Of a stretch of 64,000 bases of DNA, positions 9,861 to 20,836 are shown in pieces (within the stretch, counting starts at the first letter, position 1; each line of letters opens with the position of its first letter). Source of the DNA: Leguminivora glycinivorella (Eukaryota; Arthropoda; Insecta; Lepidoptera; Tortricidae); NCBI RefSeq assembly GCF_023078275.1, contig NC_062998.1, positions 11,374,416 to 11,438,415 of the forward strand, read 5' to 3'. A model generated the notes under the pieces. That model saw only the letters and a list, made by a program, of their open reading frames with translations, had not been told where the DNA came from and made no database searches. The position numbers were made by a program, and so were the translations under genes.

Positions 9861-11367
9861 ACGGCGGATTTCTGGTTTCTCATGTTACAACGTGTATAGA
9901 TTAGTCGATACCAAGTCGGACACTTCCGATTAGGCGATTTCGGCTCGCATTGTTACGCAGCATTCGAGTGTTGAGTTTCTCACACATGAGGCCCCCTAAT
10001 AAAATTTGTACCACTCATATTATTGATTTGACTCTCGCAACACAAACACCTCATGCCCACACAAATACACACAAAATAAAATCATTCACAAACTTCAAAT
10101 CATTCAAAAACTCAACAGTCACACGCGCTCCTCGCGGTCCTCTAAGAACTCCCTCGCGAGAGTCGACACTTCAAAATGAAGCGACATCGCATCGGCTCAT
10201 CATCCACAAATCCGAAAAGATCCACCGATAAATTTGTACCGGAAAGACCTCACCGCGACAATGTCATATTACCCAAATTACTTCAAAAATCCTCTGAAAG
10301 TGAAACAGTTCATTAGGTTTACCGTAAGAGTGAGTGAGACAGACACGCACTGTGCTTCAAATTTGCCTCGCCAAAATACGTTACACACGACTCGAAAGAA
10401 TACAGTCTTAAGCGCCGCAAGCTTTCATACATATTACGTTGTTGTGATCCAAGCATCTCGTCAAGCTCGATAGGTACTATTATTGAGCTAACGACTTGAC
10501 CAGTTTAACGTGACCTATCGGACTAATTGATTTGTATGACTTTTGTCACTTGTAATAAGGGAGCTCTCTTATACTGGACGGTGAAATATTTGTTATCGAA
10601 GCGTTTTGAAAACGCGGCGCCCTTGATATCGCTGAGCGAAACACGTGTTGACGACTCGCCGCCCGTTCCCGCTACTACTATACTAGCTATACCTACTCTG
10701 TGCACGACCTTATTCTGCAGGTAATAACGTTCATATTAAAGCGCAAGTAAGAAAAATATCAATTAAGTAATGAATCTTACATATTTGTTGTTTAATTGAT
10801 TTCGTATAGTACTAAGAATATATTAACGGCAAAATTTACCATCTTTCAATTTAGTTAGGTATTTTTCCTTTCCTAAAATTATCAATATTTAAGATTTTGA
10901 ACAAGCGCCAAAAGTATTGGTATAAGTTTTAATAATTTATCAACACACGTAATATTATATTCATAATAAATTGCAGGATTACGGTTAACAATATTTTCTA
11001 GTGAAATACGCCTGAAAATGTGTAACTTACTAAACCTTCTTTATAAATGATAGTTCTGTATGAATTATTTATAAAAATTAGATGTTTTTATATGAAATGC
11101 AGGTGTCACAACATAATACAAGCACTTTTTCCGGATTACATTTAATACTTTAGTTATAAAATCAAAAAATATTCAAAGTTCGTTTTTATTTTTTTTTAAA
11201 TTGAATCAGAACCCTAATTTGATTAATAATTTGTATTTTAACTATCACTAATGATACTTTATACGACAGAAAAAGAAAATTACGGTTATCGAATTATGTC
11301 CAGGTCAAGCTATTTTTCCTGGTCTATATACAAAATGTACTGAGGAGACGATTTTTGAATTACACTC
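9861..11367. other. Mostly unique AT-rich DNA, no convincing gene
   Basis: A 46-codon frame starts at 10176 (MKRHRIGSSSTNPKRSTDKF...) and ends at 10316, but I recognise no family. On the minus strand 10523-10705 gives a 60-residue frame with GGESSTRVSLSDIKG, also unrecognised. From 10740 to 11367 the DNA is AT-rich with no motif I can name. Confidence 0.4.
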
Positions 11368-11552
11368 AGGTGGCGTGGCGCGGACGTCCGTCCGCGCCCC
11401 GAGACACGCGACGCTCTGGTGTGGCCGGTACCTTACGTCCCTAACCTATTAACCGATCCGCCGCGGTGACGCGGCCGGTGCGCGGCGCGCTCTCCCAGGC
11501 CCGCGCCCCGCGCGCTCCCCCCGCCCCGCGACAGCCGCTCTACGACAACTTT
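11368..11552. other. Isolated CpG-rich, very GC-rich block
   Basis: About 185 bp packed with CG dinucleotides ('gcgcggcgcgctctccc', 'ccgcgccccgcgcgctcccc') in otherwise AT-rich DNA. It could be a promoter or 5' untranslated exon of an unseen gene. It could equally be a transposon fragment. No coding frame or splice-site pair could be supported. Confidence 0.5.
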
Positions 11553-12595
11553 GCACCCTTTTAAATTACTGACATTTACAGTTTCTTAAGCGCGACCTTC
11601 ACAGTATTAATTTTGATAAAATCATGATTATAGTACACAAAAACCTGGTCTTAAGCAAAAAAAATACAATGCAAATTGATATATATATCATGGTCACCAT
11701 TTTTACCTACCTAGATATTCACATTAAATGAAAACGGTAAAAAAAAGTACACAATCAGATTTATTTTCTGTGTAATATCGCTAATAACTGATCGCATCTG
11801 AGTGCACCACAAAGTTAATCTAACAAAGTTTTCGGTTAACTATTTTGCTGTTAGCGAAAAGTGGGATAATGTACTTTATCTCATGATTTTTATAAGATAT
11901 GAATACGATCGTCTTTTTTTTTATCTATGTACATAATTACTATTTGATGCTTAATAATAATACCCAATAAAATATCAAAAAGGACGAGTTATTGAATTAT
12001 GTCCAGGGTACCTTACTTTTACTCCACTAATGGGGTAACAAAAGAAAGTAACAAAAATGTATGGAAATTCTGGGACACTTTTTGTCTCCCAGTGAGATTG
12101 AAAGTACTCGTGTTTCTGAGTACAATTGACCTAAAATTTCCTAAAACAATAAAAATTTTTTTGTTGTCAATAAAAAAAGAAATGCTCGCGTAAGGTCTGC
12201 AATGTACAGTCAACTACAAAGAGATGTGTCCATGTTAGTCTTACAAAATGAAGCAAATTTTCATTTGCATTAATGAATTACCCTTGGTTCGTGACATTTC
12301 TAGTAGCCATCAAACCTTACATTATCATCGACTCGTTTAATATGCAACAATGATATGTATCCCACTACGTTTCCTCTTAATTTACACATACAAAACTTTT
12401 ATATTACCTATCTCTGTGTATTGACAAATAAAGGTAAACTCCTAATGTTACAAAGAAATTTATCCAATATCTTTAAATTCAGAACAGAATCCAAACAAAA
12501 GATCTTCAAATTTGAATATAAAAATTTCTTCTTTAAACTAAAATCCATAATCCTACGGACCAAATTGACAAGTAAGTGTGAACGAACAAACGTTT
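11553..12595. other. AT-rich spacer, nothing recognised
   Basis: Short frames near 11999-12213 and 12355-12597 have no recognisable motif and AT-driven composition. I see no gene here. Confidence 0.5.
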
Positions 12596-12852
12596 GACGG
12601 CCGGTATGGCTCAGTTGGTAGTGACCCTGCCTGGCTATGCCGCGGTCCCGGGTTCGAATCCCGGTAAGGGCATTTATTTGTGTGATGAGCACAGATATAT
12701 TTTGTTCCAGAGTCATGGATGTTTTCTATGTATATAAGTATGTATTTATGTATTCAAGTACGTATATCGTCGCTCAGCACCCATAGTACAAGCTTTGCTT
12801 AGTTTGGGGCTAAGTTGATCTGTGTAAGATGTCCCCAATATTTATTTATTTT
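12596..12852 (+). mobile_element. tRNA-derived SINE, complete
   Basis: The head is tRNA-like, with an A box in 'tggctcagttggtagtg' (about 12606) and a B box GGTTCGAATCC at 12651-12661, the internal promoter for RNA polymerase III. The body runs 'atttatttgtgtgatgagca', 'gttttctatgtatataagta' and 'acaagctttgcttagtttgg', ending 'gtccccaata' with a T/A-rich tail. Other copies are at 39758-40030 and, split, at 60131-60980. The family is abundant in moths to my knowledge. It is not a functional tRNA gene, since the 3' half of the cloverleaf runs into the SINE body. Confidence 0.88.
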
Positions 12853-12916
12853 TTATTATTTATTTAAATGTTGCCACAGTTTGGCTAGTGTCGTTCTTTA
12901 TCGATATTAAAATTAT

Positions 12917-13115
12917 TTTTCTCAAACATGCAATGAAATATTGTCTTTACGTTCCTTAAAATGGGCTGGGAAGTATCGCTTTTTGGGCGCAACAACTCGA
13001 GAGGACTGTAAAGGGATTTCATATTATTTTTTAGGCCTAGGCCTGCAAAGTAACTTTTTTTTATAAAATATTGTCCTTTAGAGCTTTTTTTTTATTTCAT
13101 TGTATGTTTGAGAAA
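12917..13115. mobile_element. Inverted-repeat element, 'tttctcaaacatgcaatg' ends
   Basis: 'ttttctcaaacatgcaatga' at 12917 returns as its near-perfect reverse complement at about 13092-13115. The inside is AT-rich and non-coding. Just downstream, 13120-13250 is a separate GC-rich stretch with 'cccggcctcg' repeated, probably a different dispersed repeat. Confidence 0.6.
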
Positions 13116-13479
13116 AGCACTATACATGCTTCGGCGTGAAAACGGATTCCCGGCCTCGTATCCCTATCCGGCCTCGCTCGCACGCTCGCTCGGCCGTATA
13201 TACCCACTTGGCCGGAAATCCTCATTTTCCCGGCCTCTGATGTAATGTACTAATTACACCGTAAATTTAAGGTGCACCCAGACGGTACAATCAAATTGGC
13301 AATTTGATCTTTTAATCAATATACCAACTTTTTCTGTGATTTCGACAGATCAAAAGGTCTGTAGACCCCTAATTAGATATAAAATGTTAATTTCAAACCA
13401 GCAATAATGTAAATGAAATTTATATATTTATTATGATAGTTTATTGAATCTTTACAAATGAATTATTACAATTATTGTG

Positions 13480-13658
13480 TTACAGCCGAAAGATGGAAAG
13501 ATTGTGTAAATCACATAATAAAAACCGAGGACAAAGTGTTACAACTCGACCATTTAGTTGATTTAGTGGACAATGTCTCGGATCGTTTTATTATAAATGT
13601 AACTGATGATGATGATGATGATGAAGATGATGAAATAACGGAGCCTGGGAATGAATAA
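13480..13658 (+). CDS. Short acidic-tailed ORF, possible transposase C-terminal exon
   Basis: The text 'attgtgttacag' before 13485 looks like a splice acceptor. The frame that follows reads ERWKDCVNHIIKTEDK, then VDNVSDRFIINVTDDDDDDE, and stops at 13656-13658; 'aataaa' occurs within 25 bp after the stop. A WKDC-x-H-x-x-K-x-E core followed by an IINV segment and an acidic tail resembles the C-termini of some insect DDE transposases of the Tc1/IS630 type. That is from memory of the family shape, not a search. No catalytic domain is nearby, so it is at best an orphan last exon. An unbroken frame could start at the ATG at 13458. A coincidental frame remains possible. Confidence 0.35.
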
Positions 13659-14021
13659 TATTTTATAATAAAGACTAGTTCTGTTATCGTCGGACAACAT
13701 ATTTTTTTTTTACCTACTGGTTCGGATACCTTTTTATGCTATAAAACTAGTGGGTAAAAACGCATTTTATCCATCCACTACCTCGAAAACCGAACAAACC
13801 AAAATGTTTGACCTTTTATTTAAAAGTAACATACGTATTTTTGATTTGAACTAGTCTGTTATTTATACTTTACAACTTGTCGATATATTGTTATCGACAT
13901 ATACCCTTCACTATTTTTATTTCACTGTTCCTGGTAACATTTCATCTGTCAGTCGTTTGTCAATTTAGTCCGCAGGATTGTGAATTTTAGTTTACGTAGT
14001 TTGTTAAGAGACAACAGGAGC
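13659..14021. other. AT-rich spacer, nothing recognised
   Basis: No gene, inverted repeat or known family was recognised. Confidence 0.5.
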
Positions 14022-14190
14022 GAAAATGCTAAAATGGAAATGTCCCCCTTTCAAATAGGGAATATTTGTTAAATATACTCTTGTTATTTATTAACTAGGT
14101 TTATAGAAAACAATCGAGGTGCCACTCTCGACTATTTCGTCCTCTAAAACTTAATCAATCGGAACGAAATTTGAAAATCTGAATTTTTTT
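14022..14190. repeat. Fragment of the 'aatcgaggtgccactctcga' repeat family
   Basis: It shares 'tcgaggtgccactctcgac' and 'aaaacttaatcaatcg' with copies at 62740-63085 and 63886-64000. It ends at 14190 directly against the truncated foldback copy. Confidence 0.65.
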
Positions 14191-14517
14191 TATGCTTCCC
14201 GTGCTGGATATAACAAATAGGATTGTGATCATTTATTACCCCAAATAACATATTTAACAGCACAATCACGATTCTAAACGAGTTATCCCACTACGAAATT
14301 TAAAAACGTCTTCCGAAGAAACTGATTTGTTTTAAGTACTTATAAAAAGACATATTTTAAAATATTATCTTATGATAAACTAGCTTAAGATATGTTCTTT
14401 TAGGAACATTATCAGTTTTTTAATAATCACTTAAGTATAGTTTCTTTATAGTTTTGAATGAAAAATGTTACATTTTGCAAAAAACGCTCTTCTTTAGGAA
14501 TAAGGCCTCTTAACCTT

Positions 14518-15810
14518 GGTTGATTCCGTTTCGCGCTACTTAGATAGAGGGATGCAGGTGGACGTACTTTGATTTCAAAAAAGCCTTTGATCGCGTAGAT
14601 AACGACGTACTCTTAAGCAAATTATGCAGCATTGGTTTCTCGCCTGAACTGCTTTGCCTTTTTGCTAGTTATCTACGTGATAGACGGCAATATGTGCAGC
14701 ACGGATGCTTTGGTGTTATGGTCAATGATCTGGCCTTGGTGCCTAAGCATGCGCAATGCCTACTCTATGCTGACGACCTGAAACTAATTTACAGGGTCCA
14801 GGAAGATTTTGACTTACAATCTTTACAAAGTGATATTGATCGGGTTTATGAATTGAGTCTTGTAAACAAACTTCTGAAACTTCAGTTCAATGTTGACAAC
14901 TGTGCGGTTATTACTTTTTGTAAAGCGCGTAGTCCCCTGTGTAGGCAGTATCTCCTGGGGTGGAAACCCATCGCCCATGTCACATCGATACGGGACTTGG
15001 GGGTAGTTTTAGATTCCCACCTTAACTTTCATGAGCACATGACAATGCTTGCTGCAGACTGTTACCGCAGGCTTGGGTTTGTTGTCCGCAACGCCAAAGA
15101 ATTAGACGATCCCAGGGACATAAAGCTTTTTTATACTGCCCTCGTGAGAAGTAAGCTTGAGACAGCCTCAGCCGTTTGGAATCCCCATGAAGCGCCCTAC
15201 ATCCTGCTGCTCGAAAAGGTCCAAAAAACATTTTTGCGTTTCTTTTATAAAAAAATGTACGGGTATTACCGATTCTTGTACCTAACAAAATTCCTTTTGG
15301 GGACGTTGGGTTTCTTCTCGTTAGAAGTTAGGCGTAATGTCGTGCATGTCTGTTGCATGTGGTATTTTGAAGGGGGAGTCAGATTTCCCGGTTTTATTAG
15401 TATCCCAGCTGGTACGTCTATTTGTTCCCCCTGTGACGAAATATGCTTTTCGTGAATGTAGGCACCCCCTACTGGCGGTGCCGGCCGCTCGAACCGTGTT
15501 TTGCCGCAAGTCACCGCTAGTTTGTGCACTGCAAATAGTGAATGAGTTTTTAGACGTGGCACCTAATGTTGATATTCTAGCGAGCAGATGGGCGTTTATA
15601 CGTTACGAATGCATGAGGTTTTGTGTGTGATTGGATGCTAGGCCTTCATCTGTTATTTATTAGTTATGTTATGGTATGTAATGTTTTGATTTTGCTGTTT
15701 ATTTAATATTTAATTTTGTGTTACTTGTTGTAATGTTTATTTAAAATTCACGGTGCTTTAGTTTTGTACACTGTCATACTGTGTAATTTTCTTTGTGTAA
15801 ATAAATAAAT
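14518..15810 (+). pseudogene. Dead jockey/CR1-like LINE, partner of 3507-5495
   Basis: The longest frame (14694-15455) carries the catalytic LLYADDLKL motif and the downstream VRSKLETASAVWNPHEAP segment. A frameshift near 15335 moves the C-terminus to a second frame ending at 15630 (VNEFLDVAPNVDILASRW). A 66-bp deletion removes the residues equivalent to SGVSQGSILGPLLF, between two 'ctttg' repeats, and 5 bp are missing near 14564. The partner copy on the other strand keeps the 66 bp but lacks about 100 bp that are present here. The 3' end has an (aaat)n tail running into the tandem array at about 15810-15830. Both copies are inactive. Confidence 0.85.
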
Positions 15811-15829
15811 AAATCTATTTCAATATTAT

Positions 15830-17035
15830 TGATCCTAGCGAAAAAACGTACAAAACTTTTACTGTAGCAAATTTTATGTTTGAAGATTGATTTAGCTGTG
15901 GACCACCGTTTTCGAGTTATTTGCAAAAAACGGCTCGTGTAATCTATTTAAAATACTGTCCTACTAAAATATTGATCCTAACGAAAAATCTTACATAACG
16001 TTTCTTGTAGCAAATATTATATAGATTATTTCTGTTTAATATTATTTCCGGTAATGGGGCACCGTTTTTGATGTTATTAACAAAAAGCGGCCCATGTAAT
16101 CTATTTCAAAACTTTTTCCAACTAAAATATTGATCCTAGCGAAAAAACGTATAGAACCTTGCTTACAGGAAATTTTATGTAGATTTTATTCTCGTGAACA
16201 TTTTATTTAGCTGTGGGCCACCGTTTACGAGGTATTTACAAAAAACGGCCCATGAAATCTATTTAAAAATATTTTCCAACTAAAATATTGATCCTAGCGA
16301 AAAATCATATAGAACCTTTCTTGTAGGAAATATTATGAAGATTAATTCTGTGTAACATTAGTTTTGACTGTGAGCCACCGATTTCGAGTTATTAACAAAA
16401 AACGGCCCATGTAATCTATTTAAAAATACTTTCCAACTAAAATATTTATTCTAGCGAAAAATGTTATAGAACCTTTCTTGTGGGAAATATTATGTAGATT
16501 AATTCTGTGTAACATTAGTTTTGGCTGTGAGCCACCGATTTCGAGTTATTAACAAATCTATTTAAAAATACTTTCCAACTAAAATATTGATCCTAGCGAA
16601 AAATCTTATAGAACCTTTCTTGTAGGAAATATTATGTAGATTAATTCTGTCTAACATTATTTTTGGCTGTGAGCCACCGTTTTTGAGTTATCAACAAAAA
16701 ACGGCCCAAATATCTATTTAAAAATACTTTCCAACTAAAAAATTGATCCTAGCGAAAAAACTTATTTAACCTTTCTTATAGGAAATTTTATGTAGATATT
16801 TTCTGTTTAACATAATTTTTTGCTGTGGGCCACCGTTTACGAGATATTGACGAAAAACGGAGCATGTAATCGATAAAAAAAAACTTTCTTACTAAATTAT
16901 CCATTTATATATTGATCCTATCGAAAAAACATACATAACCTTTCTTGTAGGAAATTTTATGTAGATATTTTCTGTTTAACATATTTTTTTTTTCTGTGGG
17001 CCACCGTTTACGAGTTATTTACGAAAAACTAAAAA
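15830..17035. repeat. Tandem array of the truncated foldback copy, 8 units of ~158 bp
   Basis: Unit marks ('accgttttcgagttattt' type) fall near 15905, 16065, 16220, 16380, 16535, 16677, 16832 and 17003. One unit near 16535-16560 has lost part of its 'aaaaacggcccatg' block. Copy number differs from both arms of the other element. Confidence 0.9.
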
Positions 17036-17468
17036 ATTGACTTTCAAGATCGAATGGCAGGGTACGGACCCCACCTCATGTCATGGCATTATTTTTCCAT
17101 GGCTATTTAGACCCTCATCTTTCACTGGTAAAAATGACAGACTGCCTCAAGAACCTTTTTTGGAATTTTTTTTTTTACCACTTTGTACCGTTCTGGCACG
17201 GTGAAGGACCCGGCCAAATGATCTGGCATAAATACTATGCGACTTCTGAGGAACTCTATTTTCACTTTTTAATAATTCCAGGTTGCCTCAAACACCTTTT
17301 TTGGGCCTCAAAAAATTTAATCTTTAAAAATTCATAGCTCGATAAAGCCCCGCTCCCCAGCTGCCAGACTTGCAGACCTGATGTTGGCTATGATCAGAGA
17401 AGCATCTGAGCACCTTTCCAGGTTGCCTCAAGGACCTACTCCAAAATCCTGCCAGCTCTTGGACCATA

Positions 17469-18781
17469 AGCCGGGTACTCACTAGCGAGCTGTAGGTAAC
17501 TGTAACCGTTGCATGACCTGTTACCAAAAAACATAGTGTGTACGTGGTTCGCAAACCTCCTGCGAGCGGTACGCGTTGCTGCTCGCAGCGAGCCGATTTT
17601 ACAACGTACTCATTTCCGAACCTGTAACGTTACAGGTAACCGTAACCGTTATTGTAACCAAAACCATAGTGTGTACATGGTTTGCGAACCTCCTGCGAGC
17701 GGTGCGCGTTGCTGCTCGCAGCGAACCAATGTTTACAACGTACTCATTTCAGAACCTGTAACATTGCATGTAACCGTAACCGTTACAGTAACCAAAAACA
17801 TAGTGTGTACGTGGTTCACGAGCCTGCAACGAACGCAACGCCGATGCAGCGAGCCGATAATTGTCGGTTTTTGCCGCGAATCAAAGGGCGCTTGCAGTGC
17901 GCTCGTGGACGTCGAGAAGAGAGGTTGTAACAATCCGCTGCGAACGTCAAACTTTTCATCATGAGTGAATGGTCAGAGGAGAAATTTAATAGCTTCTATA
18001 GATAGACTCCTACAGGGAGAAATGGAGAATAGTGTCCTGTAGACTCCTAAATTTATTAAATATTCAAAATCGGTTGCACTCATTCGAGTGATTTTTTATA
18101 ATGGTTACAATTTTTTTTATTTTTCATTATTTACAGTAGATCACTTCTTTTCCGGTACATTATCTGAATCCACCTTCTTCGTGGCCGATAGGTATCATAA
18201 AGTAATGCATCTATAAATATAAATATACATAAATATATGCTGCACAAGCGAGAGACACCTTCGTCCGACATTGTGGAGTTACAATCCAAAAATGCAGATA
18301 CATCCGGCTCATTTTACAGTGATGTGGCCTTCTCGTACACACTAGAACCTGGTTACTGTATCTTTTTGGTTACAGTTACTGCTCACAAATGAGTACGCTC
18401 CAGGAAATGGATCCGGCGACGTCACGAGCCTGAACTGTAACACGCGTACACACTAGACCTCATTACTGTATCTGTTCGGTTACAGTTACGGCTCGCTAAA
18501 TGAGTACGCTCGGGGTAATGGATCCGGCGACGTCGCGAGCCCGAACTGTAACATGCGTACACACTAGAACCTCGTTACAGTATCAGGCTCCGTAGCCGAA
18601 TGGCATTTCTCCGACGCCAAACGAAAGCGATACGCCGCTGGCTCTGTCGCGCCAATACGCAAGCGCGATAGAGATAGATATCTACTAGCGCTTCGTTTCG
18701 TGAGCGTTTCGTGAGCGATTGTGCCATTCGGCTAGCCACCCTGTTCGGTAACAGTTACAGCTCGCTAGTGAGTACCCGGCT
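17469..18781. mobile_element. TA-flanked element with subterminal repeats
   Basis: The ends are inverted copies: 'agccgggtactcactagcg' at 17469 and its reverse complement ending 'agtgagtacccggct' at 18781. TA lies on each side (17467-17468 and 18782-18783), which fits a TA duplication of the Tc1/mariner type. Inside the left end, about 130-bp repeats carry 'catagtgtgtacgtggttcg', 'gctgctcgcagcgag' and 'acgtactcatttc'. Inside the right end a related block with 'atgagtacgct' and 'atggatccggcgacgtc' occurs in tandem. No transposase was recognised. A MITE is nested at 18584-18742. Confidence 0.8.
18584..18742. mobile_element. Nested MITE of the 'cagggtgcgtagccgaat' family
   Basis: The ends read 'caggctccgtagccgaatgg' and, inverted, 'ccattcggctagccaccctg'. 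The inner block 'gcgatagagatagatatcta' is intact. It sits inside the 17469-18781 element, breaking the 'gttacagtatc...ttcggtaacag' text, so it is the younger insertion. Confidence 0.85.
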
Positions 18782-18997
18782 TAATAATTGCTTCGCAGCA
18801 ATGCGAGCCGAACGTTGGCGGAATCTCCCGATCGGGGGAGTTCGAGCACTGCTTCAAGGGTTTTGTTCGAGCACGAGTAGTACTTAGTAGATTGAGAGCA
18901 AATCCGACTATTGAATTCATAACGGTATGTATTACCTGCGTTCGCAATAGTAAGGCTTTTGAAAGCTCAGTCAGCTTTCCTAAAGCTTAAATAGTTG

Positions 18998-19134
18998 TGC
19001 AGCCCACTTCAGAAACCTCTTTACAGACCAACATTCCAAATACATGTATACACGACTTTATTGCATTGTCTTAGAGACATGTATACATATATTTGGAATG
19101 TTGGTTTGTAAAGATGTTTGGGAACTCTACTGCA
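18998..19134. mobile_element. Palindromic MITE with 'accaacattccaaata' stem
   Basis: 'tttacagaccaacattccaa' to 'atgtatac' on the left is mirrored by 'gtatacatatatttggaatg' and 'ttggtttgtaaa' on the right. The stems extend more loosely to 'tgcag...' and '...ctgca'. About 137 bp, non-coding. Confidence 0.75.
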
Positions 19135-19308
19135 AGGAATTACGTAGGAAGTTTGAGGTTCCGAAGTGTAGAACGTTGAAATAATCATTTATTTAAATAT
19201 CAATACTATACATATAAATAGTAATATAATTAGATAAAGGCTTCGTGTCTATGTCGCAGTTCAATACTGTCGCACAATCATGTGCTGGGGCCTCAGGTAA
19301 ACGGTATG

Positions 19309-20103
19309 CATAGCTGGGCATTAACTCGTTAATCCGTTAATCGTTAATTAACGAAGTTAACATTTCGATTAACGGATTAACTTTTAAGTTAACTTTAAAA
19401 AATATTAACGGATTCGTTAACTTCCGTTAAATTTCATCGGGTCCGTTAATCGTTAATCCAGCACCCCAAGCGGCTCGCTGCGCCGCGAAAACCACGTTCT
19501 TACTGCTACTGTAAAAGCCCGTAGTACGGCAAAACCTAGAATTTATTGGTAAAAGCAGATCCGTCGGTTATAAACAGTCTAAAGACCAATTGGCGACTTT
19601 GGATCACTTGTTTGAGATCTTCTAAATCTTATTAGGCGTGCTAGATCGATCACTAACCTGGGAATAGGGTGCAATCATCAGGCATGACAGACAAATCGCG
19701 CAACCGACGCATCGAGTTAGAGTCCGGCGCGGGCCTTAGATTACTCTACTAAGTTATCGTGTCCCACAGTATCGAGTTGTCATCTCAAATCTCAATCTGA
19801 AGAACCGACGCATCACGATCGCGACCGCATGAATGACCCAATAATTACCAACCCGAAGTAAAACCTAGGATTTAGCCAACCAACGGCGGTAAAAATGGTT
19901 TTTGGTGGATACTTAGTAAATACAAATACATAACACTTACAGTGAAGTCCTACTTTTATGACGTGTTAACGGATTATCGATTAACTTTAACTTCCGTTAA
20001 ATCTACCGAAATGTATCGCTTTAACGATTAACGAAGTTAACTTTTTAAGTAACGGATTAACGATTATCGAAGTTAACTATTTGATTAACGGTGCCCAGCT
20101 ATG
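19309..20103. mobile_element. Non-autonomous hAT element, TSD ACGGTATG
   Basis: Perfect terminal inverted repeats CATAGCTGGGCA / TGCCCAGCTATG are flanked by identical 8-bp duplications ACGGTATG at 19301-19308 and 20104-20111. An 8-bp duplication with such ends is diagnostic of the hAT superfamily. Both subterminal zones are full of 'gttaacg'/'cgttaat' motifs, probably transposase binding sites. The 795-bp interior has no transposase. Confidence 0.92.
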
Positions 20104-20111
20104 ACGGTATG

Positions 20112-20363
20112 GTAGTATTAGGCACCTTACTTTTGTTCATGTTTGGTGTTGTTGCAATTGAGAGTTTCAATAAGTTTAATTTGTTATAACTAATACTCAG
20201 TGACTTACTATTGATAACCCTGTAAGTAGATAATTTCATGTTTTGGTCTCACAGACCGTATTTGAAATTGTTAATAATAAAAAAACATACATATATAACT
20301 TTAAGTAAAATGTTGAGTGTTTCAATAAAGCAAGATTTATAATTTTGTTTATGTTACCTGTGA
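20112..20363. other. AT-rich spacer, nothing recognised
   Basis: No gene or repeat boundary was recognised. Confidence 0.4.
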
Positions 20364-20514
20364 TTGTTTTTCACCGAATGGTTTTTAACCGGAAGATCAG
20401 CGCTGGAAGTCGCCAGCAATATGCTGAGGTTAAACCATTTCGTGGCACCTTCTCGTTTTTATGTGTTCCTATTTGTAATATTTTTTTCTTTTGTGTGTTT
20501 ACGAATAAAATTTA
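20364..20514 (+). mobile_element. LINE-like 3' end, non-coding
   Basis: The text 'cgccagcaatatgctgaggt', 'ccatttcgtggcaccttctc' and a T-rich stretch ending 'aataaaatttattctattcc' has the form of a retroposon 3' end with a polyadenylation-like signal. It passes straight into the pentamer array, which probably grew from its tail. Confidence 0.6.
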
Positions 20515-20836
20515 TTCTATTCCTATTCTATTCTATTCTATTCTATTCTATTCTATTCTATTCTATTCTATTCTATTCTATTCTATTCTATTCTATTCTA
20601 TTCTATTCTATTCTATTCTATTCTATTCTATTCTATTCTATTCTATTCTATTCTATTCTATTCTATTCTATTCTATTCTATTCTATTCTATTCTATTCTA
20701 TTCTATTCTATTCTATTCTATTCTATTCTATTCTATTCTATTCTATTCTATTCTATTCTATTCTATTCTATTCTATTCTATTCTATTCTATTCTATTCTA
20801 TTCTATTCTATTCTATTCTATTCTATTCTATTCTAT
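20515..20836. repeat. Pure (TTCTA)n microsatellite, ~63 units
   Basis: An almost uninterrupted pentamer array of about 320 bp. It gives long false reading frames of SILFY repeats. Purity suggests recent expansion, and the length in the assembly may be approximate. Confidence 0.97.

Larger units (their letters stand above)
14191..17466. mobile_element. Truncated foldback element copy, inverted relative to 1349-5815
   Basis: Read backwards from 17466 it repeats the left part of the 1349-8354 element in the same order: terminal zone (17035-17466), tandem array (15830-17035), the same LINE (14518-15810) and the 300-bp segment. It stops after the outer 15 bp of the hairpin MITE. The end reads 'ccagctcttggacca' followed by TA. 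The core and opposite arm are absent. Confidence 0.8.

Noticed and set aside
12596..12670. tRNA gene
   Set aside because: Good A and B boxes, but the 3' half does not complete a cloverleaf and runs into a repeated SINE body.
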